53,184 nucleotides of DNA from positions 1-53,184 of the forward strand of contig JAJRSD010000112.1 of the NCBI GenBank assembly GCA_024278975.1, given 5' to 3'. The position numbers and the translations under genes are program-made. Every line of letters starts with the position of its first letter. Within the stretch, counting starts at the first letter, position 1. The DNA comes from Bacteroidota bacterium (lineage in GTDB: Bacteria > Bacteroidota > Bacteroidia > Bacteroidales > Prolixibacteraceae). This document shows, in pieces, positions 17,053-24,893 of this stretch. A model generated the notes under the pieces. That model searched no databases. It saw nothing but the letters and a program-made list of their open reading frames with translations, and had not been told where the DNA came from.

Positions 17053-18495
17053 TTATTTTTGAAGTACAAAATTAATAGGAATAGTATAACTTACATTTAC
17101 AAACTGCCCTCTTTGTTTCCCGGGTTTCCATTTTGGCAAACTATTTACAACTCGTAAAGCTTCTGCATCAAGCGAAGGATCGACACCACGGGCAATGGAT
17201 GCATTTGCAATACTTCCATCTTTTGTAACAACAAACGAGACATAAACTTTCCCCTGAATTCCATTTTCTTGTGCAACTATAGGATAATCAACAGCATTTG
17301 CAATATATTTTCTTAATGCCAGTTCACCTCCGGAAAAGTCGGGCATCTCTTCTACAATAAAAAATATTTCAGAGCCATCGTCCAATGTCTTGGGGTAAAC
17401 AACTTTTGAACTTTTTACCACCTCATTTTCAATAATATTCATATATGTAATATTATCCTCATCTGAAACATTAATGGTTAGATGTTTATTTCTCAAAAGT
17501 TCTTTTACTGTCGCCATTGCATCTTCTCCGGTAATAGTAATTTGTTTTTCACCGATACTCAATACAATTGTCTGTTCAGTTGTAACTTCGTCTGTATCAA
17601 CCGACTCTTTTTGCTCGCAAGCAAAGGCAATTACAAGTACTGCCGCTACTAATATTCCGAAAGTAATTTTTGTAATTGCCAGTTTTGAAGATTTTATTTT
17701 TGACATCATTTTAATTCTATTTTTAATTAATGAATAATTGAAGCTGTTGGCAATAATAAGTTGACCACCAACAACCTGATTTAATAATAACTTTTTATAA
17801 TATCCGGGATTTACACCGGAAACGAGAACTGCCTGATCGGCAAGGAATTCATGATTTTCGCGAATGGCACGGCGCAACATCCACATAAACGGATTAAACC
17901 ACTGAAACACAGTTAAAAGTTCGAGAATAATTACATCGAAAGTGTGCCCCTGTTTTATATGTTCCAGTTCGTGCGTAATCATCCTGTCGTACCCTTCAGA
18001 GTTTTTAATTGAACGACCAACAAAAACATAATCTAAAAACGAAAACGGACTAACATCTTTTTCCAAAACAATAAGTTTAAATCCATCCAGTTTTTGAACT
18101 TTATTATTTCGAACTAATAAAGTGAGTTGAATCACCCGAAACAGAAACCTTCCAAAAAAAATCAAGACTCCCGCCAAATAAGCAAAAATTAATAAATTGG
18201 TTGAAAGTATTGCCTGCTCGACATTGCCCGAAATATCGTGACTGTAAATAGTTGCAACCTCCAATAGGTTACGGTAAGGAGTTACGGTAATTTCGGCAAG
18301 CATAACTGATTTAGGTGCAAAAACCTTGAATTTCAGAAAAGGCAGAATTACTGAAAACATAACCGAACCCAATAAAAATATTCTGTTTAATTTAAAGAAA
18401 GTCTCTTTTCTCAAAAAGAAAATATAGATTATTGCAAGCAACGAAATGCTCACACCCGACTCTAAAATAAAATTCACCGTGCTATTCATCTTCAA
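17053..18495 (-). CDS. BlaR1/MecR1-type M56 membrane metallopeptidase with TonB C-terminal domain
   Basis: A 480-residue membrane protein. Helices lie near residues 8-25, 38-55 and 93-115, then the M56 zinc peptidase site HELEHIKQGH near residue 190 with a downstream E-N-H-E-F-L-A-D-Q-A. A further helix is at about 275-292. The C-terminal 95 residues form a TonB domain (AQENGIQGKVYVSFVVTKDGSI, WKPGKQRGQFVNVSYTIPINF). BlaR1 proteins sense a ligand outside and cleave the BlaI repressor inside. Here the penicillin-binding sensor is replaced by a TonB domain, a common Bacteroidota variant. The gene overlaps blaI by 14 bp, so the pair is coupled. Confidence 0.85.
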   Translation of the reverse strand: MKMNSTVNFILESGVSISLLAIIYIFFLRKETFFKLNRIFLLGSVMFSVILPFLKFKVFAPKSVMLAEITVTPYRNLLEVATIYSHDISGNVEQAILSTNLLIFAYLAGVLIFFGRFLFRVIQLTLLVRNNKVQKLDGFKLIVLEKDVSPFSFLDYVFVGRSIKNSEGYDRMITHELEHIKQGHTFDVIILELLTVFQWFNPFMWMLRRAIRENHEFLADQAVLVSGVNPGYYKKLLLNQVVGGQLIIANSFNYSLIKNRIKMMSKIKSSKLAITKITFGILVAAVLVIAFACEQKESVDTDEVTTEQTIVLSIGEKQITITGEDAMATVKELLRNKHLTINVSDEDNITYMNIIENEVVKSSKVVYPKTLDDGSEIFFIVEEMPDFSGGELALRKYIANAVDYPIVAQENGIQGKVYVSFVVTKDGSIANASIARGVDPSLDAEALRVVNSLPKWKPGKQRGQFVNVSYTIPINFVLQK

Positions 18496-18868
18496 CAGAT
18501 TTATCGTTTTCCAAATCGTGCTTTACATCTTTTATTAACTCATCTAAATCAGACAAACTCATATTATCCTCTCTGGCAAAAAACGAAACCATCTCCTGAA
18601 AAGAGCCGCTGAAATAGTTGCTCATAAAGTTTTTCATATAAGTTCCGGTGTACTCCTTTTTCGAAATCAGAGGAAAATACTCGTGTGTTTTTCCGTATGC
18701 ATTGTGCCCCACAAAACCTTTCCTTTCAAGAATACGAATAATTGTAGAAACTGTATTGTATGCAGGTTTTGGAATTGGCATCTGTTCAATAATATCTTTT
18801 ACAAATGCCTTTTTCTGTTTCCAGAGAAGTTGCATTATTTGCTCTTCTGCTTTTGTTAATTCTTTCAT
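18482..18868 (-). CDS. BlaI/MecI/CopY-family transcriptional repressor
   Basis: A 128-residue winged-helix repressor. The start MKELTKAEEQIMQLLWKQ is the standard family start; an in-frame ATG 54 bp further upstream would add unconserved residues. The DNA-binding part spans residues 1-75 (PAYNTVSTIIRILERKGFVGH is the recognition region) and a dimerisation part follows. BlaI dimers bind short inverted repeats and are removed by proteolysis by the partner M56 protein, whose gene overlaps this one. Five AACTAA-N4-TTAGTT dyads lie 150-350 bp upstream and are the likely operators. Confidence 0.9.
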   Translation of the reverse strand: MKELTKAEEQIMQLLWKQKKAFVKDIIEQMPIPKPAYNTVSTIIRILERKGFVGHNAYGKTHEYFPLISKKEYTGTYMKNFMSNYFSGSFQEMVSFFAREDNMSLSDLDELIKDVKHDLENDKSVEDE

Positions 18869-18931
18869 GTGTTTATAAGTGTTTGTTTTTAATGGTAACA
18901 CATGGAACTCGCCAATAATCATGCTCCTGTG

Positions 18932-18947
18932 TATAAAAACTTTTATA
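18932..18947. promoter_or_regulatory. Dyad in the blaI leader
   Basis: TATAAAAACTTTTATA, a near-perfect dyad about 65 bp upstream of the repressor start. It could be part of the promoter or another binding site; nothing more can be said. Confidence 0.35.
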
Positions 18948-19019
18948 TGCTCGTTTCATTTTTCTTTTAGATTTAAAAATTTGAGACATGAGTATTGAGA
19001 TAACAAAAACCATGCCTTT

Positions 19020-19220
19020 AACTAATTAATTAGTTAATAAACTATTGTTTTAGTTAATTAGCATACTTTAAACTTTTTAAATTAAACTTAAAACTATCTT
19101 GGATATCCGGCACAAACATATAACTAATATCTTAGTTTTCCAACTAAATCCTTAGTTAGTTGCTGACAGAAGCCTGTATGAATTTGATTTACTGATTCTT
19201 ACACAACTAATTAATTAGTT
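19020..19220. promoter_or_regulatory. Five-site operator array AACTAA-N4-TTAGTT
   Basis: Perfect dyads AACTAA-N4-TTAGTT occur at 19020-19035, 19122-19137, 19142-19157 and 19205-19220. A fifth with one mismatch (AACTAT) occurs at 19040-19055. The first pair starts 20 bp apart (19020/19040) and so does the second (19122/19142), placing neighbouring sites about two helical turns apart. The outer two sites extend to 20-bp perfect palindromes (19018-19037 and 19203-19222). They sit between the divergent BlaI-type repressor and the porin operon and are most simply the repressor's binding sites. Confidence 0.75.
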
Positions 19221-19426
19221 GTAATTAAAATTATCTGATATATATTTCTGATGTTTGGAACAATTAATATTTTCTAAGAATAATATCAGCTTAATTAAAA
19301 CGATTAATATCACTCCTATTTCTGTTTTATTACATTAACATTTTTCATACGTGGAATAGTGTAAATTCATTCTAATTTGAAATTAAAATAAATAAGGGGT
19401 TTTGAACATTAATTCATAACAATTCG

Positions 19427-19457
19427 TTTGGCAAAACTTATAATTCTATTATTTTTG
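19427..19457 (+). promoter_or_regulatory. Promoter of the porin-paaK operon
   Basis: TTTG at 19427-19430 and TATTTTTG at 19450-19457 with a 19-nt gap match the Bacteroidota vegetative promoter (-33 TTTG, -7 TAnnTTTG). The transcript would begin near 19464, giving a leader of about 127 nt that contains a GC-rich segment around 19513-19547. The box lies 207 bp to the right of the last AACTAA dyad. Confidence 0.65.
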
Positions 19458-19590
19458 CTGTCGATATGTTAAATATAAAAAAATATTTTCACCTTTTATA
19501 TTTCTTTTTTATACGCCCGGGGTGCTAATTCTTTCATCTCGGGGGCAATCAATTATTTATTAAAACATCAACTAATCAAAACTATTTTTA

Positions 19591-20880
19591 ATGAAAAAAG
19601 TAATTTCATTTGTTTGGATATTTTGTATCCTCACAATTTCATCTTATTCTCAAGAGAAAAAAGAGAGTTCATCAAAACCATCGATAAAATTGTATGGTTT
19701 TATTAGAAACGAGTTTTATTACGATTCGTACAAAGGTTTAACCGCAGCGATGGATAATTTCTATTTGGTTCCGTTATATAAAGGAACTGATGGTAATGGT
19801 AACCACATCAACCAACAAGGTATTGCCAACCTCACAGCAATGGCAACACGATTTGGCATGAAAATTACAGGCCCTGAACTATTTGGAGCTAAATCATCCG
19901 CCAATATCGAAACTGACTTTGCAGGTATAGTAACCGAATATCCTGAAGTACTCAGAATAAGGAAAGCATTTATTAAACTCGACTGGGAGAAATCATCTCT
20001 TTTAGTAGGCCAAACCTGGCATCCGTTATGGAATGGCAGTGGTGCATTTTTTCCCAGAGTAGGCGGACTTAATACAGGAAGCCCGTTTAACCCATTTAAC
20101 AGATCGCCACAAATTGATTTCGATTACCGTATTGGAAAAGTAACTTTATCGGCAACAGCACTTTACGAACAACATTATACCTCGAAAGGTTTTTATCCTG
20201 TTCCCAATACAAACAGTAAAAATCTTGCAAAAAGAAATGCTGTAATTCCGGAAATGGTATTGGGGCTTTATTATAACTCAAACGGATTAAGTCTGGGTGT
20301 TGCCGGTCAGTATAATGCAGTAAAACCTATCGATGTTACTACAGGCAGCGATGGAAAAAGCTACACTACAAACGAACTAAACACCAGTTTAATTGGAATG
20401 GCGTATGTTGGTTATAGTAAAAACAAACTTTATATTTTGGCTAAAGGACTGGTGGGACAAAATATGGTGAACTTAACAATGTTTGGTGGCTACGGTGTAA
20501 AAGACTATAATACTACTACCGGAGCGATGACTTATACAAATTATAATAACTACTCGGCTCTGTTTAATATACTTTACGGTAAGAAATTTCAAGTAGGTCT
20601 GTTTACAGGAATCTCAGGAAATATGGGAACATCTGATCCTCTGTATAATTTCCCTGAATCGGGAGCAAAAATTGCAGGTTTATTAGCCAGCATAAAAAAT
20701 GTATATCGGGTTGCCCCACACATTGCATATAATATTAAAAATATTAATCTTGTTCTTGAATACGAAATGACCTCGGCAGATTATGGTAGTGGTACATTTA
20801 ATTTCGATGATGGTTTATATGCCGACAAAGTAAACGCAACAAACAATAGACTATTTTTAATGGTAATGTACCATTTTTAG
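19591..20880 (+). CDS. Outer-membrane porin-like beta-barrel
   Basis: A 429-residue protein with signal peptide (KKVISFVWIFCILTISSYSQ) and alternating beta-strands to a C-terminal aromatic residue (MVMYHF). It resembles DcaP-like porins of proteobacteria and Bacteroidota (IKLYGFIRNEFYYDSYKG, FGMKITGPELFGAKSS, LVGQTWHPLW). Such porins pass small, often aromatic, acids. The next gene begins 3 bp after its stop, so it is the first gene of an operon with phenylacetate-CoA ligase and a sodium symporter, which suggests it admits the same substrate. Confidence 0.75.
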   Translation: MKKVISFVWIFCILTISSYSQEKKESSSKPSIKLYGFIRNEFYYDSYKGLTAAMDNFYLVPLYKGTDGNGNHINQQGIANLTAMATRFGMKITGPELFGAKSSANIETDFAGIVTEYPEVLRIRKAFIKLDWEKSSLLVGQTWHPLWNGSGAFFPRVGGLNTGSPFNPFNRSPQIDFDYRIGKVTLSATALYEQHYTSKGFYPVPNTNSKNLAKRNAVIPEMVLGLYYNSNGLSLGVAGQYNAVKPIDVTTGSDGKSYTTNELNTSLIGMAYVGYSKNKLYILAKGLVGQNMVNLTMFGGYGVKDYNTTTGAMTYTNYNNYSALFNILYGKKFQVGLFTGISGNMGTSDPLYNFPESGAKIAGLLASIKNVYRVAPHIAYNIKNINLVLEYEMTSADYGSGTFNFDDGLYADKVNATNNRLFLMVMYHF

Positions 20881-20883
20881 GAA

Positions 20884-22200
20884 ATGATGAAAGAGTACTG
20901 GCAGGAAGAGTTAGAGGTTTCGAGTAGGAGCAGTCTGGAAAAACTTCAGATTGAACGACTGAATAAAACCATTGAATATGCAATTCAGTCTCCTTATTAT
21001 AATAAGCTATTTAACAAAAAAGGTATTTCGCCCGGCTCAATAAAAAATATTGCACAAATACAAGACTTGCCATTTACAACAAAGCAAGACTTGCGTAATA
21101 ATTTTCCCTACGGATTTTTAACACTTCCAAAAAAAGAGATTATTCGGTTACACAGTTCAAGTGGTACAACCGGCAATCCAACCGTAATTTTTCATAACAG
21201 GCACGACATAAATTCGTGGGCAAATTTAATGGCACGCTCGCTATTTTGTGCAGGAGTTCGCGACACCGATGTATTTCAAAACATCAGCGGGTACGGACTA
21301 TTTACAGGCGGACTTGGCTTTCAATACGGAATTGAAGCACTCGGATGTTTGAGTATTCCGGCCGGTGCCGGAAATAGCAAACGCCAGATTAAACTGATGC
21401 AAGACTATGGAACAACGGTTGCACATGCAATTCCAAGTTATCTCGGGCGACTTTATGAAGTTTTCGAGCAGGAGAATTTAGACCCGAAAAAAAACACTCA
21501 ACTACATACTTTAGTTATTGGTGCCGAGCCACACACCGAGGAACAACGCCAGCGAATTGAAGCAATGTTTGGAGTAAAAGCATACAATTCGTTCGGACTA
21601 TCGGAAATGAACGGTCCCGGTGTTGCTTTCGAGTGTACCTACCAAAGCGGATTACATATTTGGGAAGATGCATTTTATGTTGAAATTATAGATCCCGAAA
21701 CTTTGCAACCTGTGCCCGACGGCGAATATGGCGAGTTAGTAATGACAACACTCGACCGCGAAGCGATGCCGCTGATAAGATATCGTACCCGTGATATTAC
21801 CCGAATTATTCCTGGAAAATGCAAATGTGGAAGAGTACACCGGCGTATCGACAGAATTACCGGGCGCACCGACGATATGTTTATTATTAAAGGCTGCAAT
21901 GTTTTCCCAATGCAAATTGAAGGTGTTTTATTAAAAATACCTGAAGTTGGCTCCGACTACTTAATTACACTCGAAACGGTTAACGACGTTGACGAAATGG
22001 TTGTTGAAGTAGAAGTAAAACCAAATTGGTTTAGTGGAGATATAAGAAAATTAGACCAGCTAACAAAGCAAATTACAACACAAATAAGAGACGAAGTTCT
22101 GGCAAAGCCAATTGTAAAACTAGTTGAAAAAGGCTCTATTCCACGCGCAGAAGGAAAAGCTGTTCGTGTTGCCGATAAACGAAATAATGGGTTAAAATAG
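20884..22200 (+). CDS. paaK: Phenylacetate-CoA ligase
   Basis: A 438-residue adenylate-forming enzyme of the PaaK family, making aryl-acetyl-CoA from acid, ATP and CoA. Motifs are the P-loop-like SSSGTTGNPTV near residue 97, NSFGLSEMNGPGVAFEC near 238, the YRTRDITRI hinge near 298, a CxC pair (KCKCGRV), and the C-terminal domain with GRTDDMFIIKGCNVFPMQIE. In Bacteroidota this enzyme commonly activates phenylacetate or indoleacetate made in amino acid fermentation. The porin, ACT protein and symporter around it argue that it activates an imported aryl acid. The substrate is inferred, not shown. Confidence 0.9.
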   Translation: MMKEYWQEELEVSSRSSLEKLQIERLNKTIEYAIQSPYYNKLFNKKGISPGSIKNIAQIQDLPFTTKQDLRNNFPYGFLTLPKKEIIRLHSSSGTTGNPTVIFHNRHDINSWANLMARSLFCAGVRDTDVFQNISGYGLFTGGLGFQYGIEALGCLSIPAGAGNSKRQIKLMQDYGTTVAHAIPSYLGRLYEVFEQENLDPKKNTQLHTLVIGAEPHTEEQRQRIEAMFGVKAYNSFGLSEMNGPGVAFECTYQSGLHIWEDAFYVEIIDPETLQPVPDGEYGELVMTTLDREAMPLIRYRTRDITRIIPGKCKCGRVHRRIDRITGRTDDMFIIKGCNVFPMQIEGVLLKIPEVGSDYLITLETVNDVDEMVVEVEVKPNWFSGDIRKLDQLTKQITTQIRDEVLAKPIVKLVEKGSIPRAEGKAVRVADKRNNGLK

Positions 22201-22267
22201 ATGATTACTAAAATTACAGGTTACAAAAAACTCGAAACTTTAAACTCTAAATTTTAAACTAAAAAAT

Positions 22268-22699
22268 ATGGCATACGAAGTTTCTATTTTTCTTGAAAAT
22301 AAAATTGGCCACTTCGAGCGAATTACACAAATCCTCAAAAAGAATGAAATAAATATTCGCACGATGTCTATTAACGACACATCAAACGGATGGGGTATTT
22401 TAAATCTTTTGGTAAACAACCCACAAAAAGCGTATAAAGCTTTGGAAGCGGAAGGTGTTTCGGTTGCACTAAAAGAGATTATTGCGTTGGAAATGAAAGA
22501 TGAATCGGGCGGACTGCATGATTTATTACTCAAAGTTGCACAGGCAAAAGTAAATTTCAACAATGCAAACGGAAGAATAATTCAGGAGACAAAATCGGCT
22601 ATTCTTATTTTAGATGTACCGGATATTGCCGATTCGCAAAAGAAACTCATGGAAAATGGATTACAGATTTTAGATGATGAAAAAATATATGGAAATTAA
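22268..22699 (+). CDS. Tandem ACT-domain protein
   Basis: A 143-residue protein made of two ACT-like halves (AYEVSIFLENKIGHFERITQIL at the start and a second unit from about residue 75). ACT domains bind amino acids or related ligands and regulate partner enzymes. Stand-alone tandem ACT proteins next to paaK are common in anaerobes that ferment aromatic amino acids. It lies 67 bp after paaK and 18 bp before the symporter's small subunit. Confidence 0.8.
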   Translation: MAYEVSIFLENKIGHFERITQILKKNEINIRTMSINDTSNGWGILNLLVNNPQKAYKALEAEGVSVALKEIIALEMKDESGGLHDLLLKVAQAKVNFNNANGRIIQETKSAILILDVPDIADSQKKLMENGLQILDDEKIYGN

Positions 22700-22717
22700 C
22701 TTTAAAAATTAAATATT

Positions 22718-22897
22718 ATGTTTGGAATAAACGACCCTGCGATTTACCTTGGTTATTTAATGGCAATTATTAGTTTAATAGCCTGTATTGTTTATGGCAT
22801 TATTAACTGGAACAAAGGAATGGAAGACAGTCTGGACGAGATTGAAAAAGACCTTAATTGGGAGGATAAAGAAGAACAGATACAAAACGAAATTTAA
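22718..22897 (+). CDS. Small subunit of a sodium/solute symporter
   Basis: A 59-residue protein with one membrane helix (YLGYLMAIISLIACIVYGII) and an acidic tail (DSLDEIEKDLNWEDKEEQ). This is the shape of the small accessory protein encoded just before SSS-family symporters in many anaerobes. It ends 9 bp before the symporter start. The start at 22718 is the only ATG giving this arrangement. Confidence 0.8.
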   Translation: MFGINDPAIYLGYLMAIISLIACIVYGIINWNKGMEDSLDEIEKDLNWEDKEEQIQNEI

Positions 22898-22906
22898 ACC
22901 TTAGTT

Positions 22907-24493
22907 ATGAATACATTTACATTAGGATTTATTGTGGTAATTTACCTTTTGGCAATTACTTATTTGGGATATTTGGGATATAAAAAAACCAAGACTGCAC
23001 GAGATTATCTTCTTGCCGGTCGCGATATTCACCCATTTGTAATGGCAATGTCGTATGGAGCAACGTTTATTTCAACATCGGCAATTATCGGATTTGGTGG
23101 AGTTGCAGCTATTTACGGAATGGGATTAATTTGGTTGACCGTATTAAATATTTTGGTCGGAGTTTTTATTGCATTTATATTTTTTGGACGAATAACCCGA
23201 AAAATGGGACACAACCTCGATGCACATACTTTTCCCGAATTTTTGGGAAACCGTTTTCAATCGAAAAGAATACAGATAATTAGTGGTGCAGTAATATTTA
23301 TTGCCATGCCTTTATACGCCGCGGTTGTATTAATTGGAGGTGCACGCTTTATCGAGAGTATTTTTGAAATTGATTTCTCGATTGCTTTAACATTTTTCTC
23401 ACTTATTATTGCAGCTTATGTAATTGCCGGTGGTTTAAAAGGAGTGATGTACACCGATGCACTTCAGGGATCTATAATGTTTTTAAGCCTTTTTTTCCTA
23501 CTAATATATTCGTATATAAATTTGGGCGGTGTAACTGCTGCTCACGAAGGACTTACAAATATGGCTAACCTAGTTCCCGAAAGTCTTAGCGCAAAAGGTC
23601 ATATCGGTTGGACAGCGTTCCCCAAAATTAATTCTGCCTGGTGGTGGGTTCTGGTAACAAATATTATTCTTGGTGTTGGAATTGGTGTTCTGGCACAGCC
23701 TCAATTAATAGTTCGGTTTATGACTGTTAAAAGTAACCGAGAATTGAATCGAGCCGTTATTATTGGTGGAGTATTTATTTTTGTAGCAACAGGTTTTATT
23801 TTTACAGTTGGAGCTTTATCAAACCTGTTCTTTTTTAACGAGTCGGGCGAACTTGCAATACAAGTTGCAAAAGGAAATATAGACTTAATTATTCCGGGTT
23901 ATATTCGTGCTGCAATGCCTGAGTGGTTTGTTTACATTTTCATGCTTGCACTGCTTTCGGCAGGGATGTCAACACTAAGTTCACAATTTCATACAATGGG
24001 AACTTCAATTGGACGAGATTTTATCGAAAATCTTTTTCCAAAGAAAAAAATCAATTCAATGTTAATTTCAAAAATTGGAATTATAATAGCAATTGGAGTA
24101 AGTATTATTATCGGATACCAACTTCCGGGAAGTATTATCGCACGTGGAACCGCAATTTTCTTTGGCATTAGTGCTGCAACTTTTTTACCTGTATATTTTG
24201 CCGCACTTTATTGGAAAAGAGCCACAAAAAAAGCAGCAACATGGAGTATTGTTTCGGGAATTGCAGCAAGTGCTTTTGCTCTAACATTTTTGCATGTTAA
24301 AGAATCGGCACCTCTTGGAATTTGTGATGCAATTTTTGGACAACCAACCCTTGCAACAAAATTTCCATGGATGATTATCGACCCAATTTTAATTGCAATG
24401 CCGATATCGATTATTGTTTTAGTGGTTATTACTTTTTTTACTAAAAAAATATCGGAAGAACATTTGGACAAATGTTATAAAGGGATTAAGTAA
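22907..24493 (+). CDS. Sodium:solute symporter (SSS family)
   Basis: A 528-residue membrane protein with about 13 helices. SSS-family features include the first helix followed by DYLLAGRDIHPFVMAMSYGATFISTSAI in pieces, GGLKGVMYTDALQG near residue 178, LAQPQLIVRFMTVKS near 262, and LLSAGMSTLSSQFHTMGTS near 350. It lies directly after the small accessory subunit and ends the porin-paaK-ACT-symporter operon; a strong hairpin follows at 24504. Substrate is not readable from sequence, but context points to an aryl carboxylate. Confidence 0.9.
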   Translation: MNTFTLGFIVVIYLLAITYLGYLGYKKTKTARDYLLAGRDIHPFVMAMSYGATFISTSAIIGFGGVAAIYGMGLIWLTVLNILVGVFIAFIFFGRITRKMGHNLDAHTFPEFLGNRFQSKRIQIISGAVIFIAMPLYAAVVLIGGARFIESIFEIDFSIALTFFSLIIAAYVIAGGLKGVMYTDALQGSIMFLSLFFLLIYSYINLGGVTAAHEGLTNMANLVPESLSAKGHIGWTAFPKINSAWWWVLVTNIILGVGIGVLAQPQLIVRFMTVKSNRELNRAVIIGGVFIFVATGFIFTVGALSNLFFFNESGELAIQVAKGNIDLIIPGYIRAAMPEWFVYIFMLALLSAGMSTLSSQFHTMGTSIGRDFIENLFPKKKINSMLISKIGIIIAIGVSIIIGYQLPGSIIARGTAIFFGISAATFLPVYFAALYWKRATKKAATWSIVSGIAASAFALTFLHVKESAPLGICDAIFGQPTLATKFPWMIIDPILIAMPISIIVLVVITFFTKKISEEHLDKCYKGIK

Positions 24494-24503
24494 GTAGCTA
24501 ACA

Positions 24504-24534
24504 TTCATGCTCTCACTTCCTGTGAGAGCATGAA
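24504..24534. terminator. Strong hairpin after the symporter gene
   Basis: TTCATGCTCTCAC and GTGAGAGCATGAA form a perfect 13-bp stem with a 5-nt loop, 11 bp past the symporter stop. There is no T-run after it, so it may be a processing or stability hairpin, not a classical terminator. Confidence 0.6.
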
Positions 24535-24545
24535 TAAATAAAATT

Positions 24546-24737
24546 ATGGACGGTAGAATAAGAAAAAATATAGAGGTGGGTTTTGAAGTGGAAATTACTC
24601 AAAAGCACCACCAGCAAACCGGCGAACTGACCAATGGATTTGTAAAACGAATTTTAACAAAATCGTCCAACCATCCGCACGGTATAAAGGTACTTTTAGA
24701 AACAGGCGAAGTGGGGAGGGTGAAAAAGATACCTTAG
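24546..24737 (+). CDS. YwbE family protein
   Basis: A 63-residue protein matching the YwbE (DUF2196) family: RKNIEVGFEVEI, KHHQQTGELTNGFVKRILT, HPHGIKVLLETGEVGRVKKI. It is a small beta-rich protein of unknown function, widespread and usually alone. The tandem 57-bp repeat begins 41 bp after its stop. Confidence 0.88.
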   Translation: MDGRIRKNIEVGFEVEITQKHHQQTGELTNGFVKRILTKSSNHPHGIKVLLETGEVGRVKKIP

Positions 24738-24778
24738 AAAGTGCTCAGTCGCAGTGTTCAGCCAATACTTACTGAAGT

Positions 24779-24890
24779 GCGACTGAAAACTGCGACTGCG
24801 ACTTTCTTTATGCGACTGCAACTCTATTTTTTTCTGCGACTGAAAACTGCGACTGCGACTTTCTTTCTGCGACTGCGACTCTCTTCTCTA
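24779..24890. repeat. 57-bp tandem repeat, two units (GCGACT-rich)
   Basis: Units start at 24779 and 24836 with the shared core GCGACTGAAAACTGCGACTG; smaller GCGACT motifs occur through both units and just before them. It lies between converging genes (ywbE and the HI0933 flavoprotein) and overlaps neither. Confidence 0.8.
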
Positions 24891-24893
24891 CAC

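Noticed and set aside
18869-18922. Longer start for the BlaI-type repressor
   Set aside because: The extra 18 residues precede the universally conserved start MKELTKAE and would overlap the likely leader.
19500-19555. TPP riboswitch in the porin leader
   Set aside because: Only the GGGGTGC opening is present; the CTGAGA, ATACC and ACCTGAT parts of the motif are missing.
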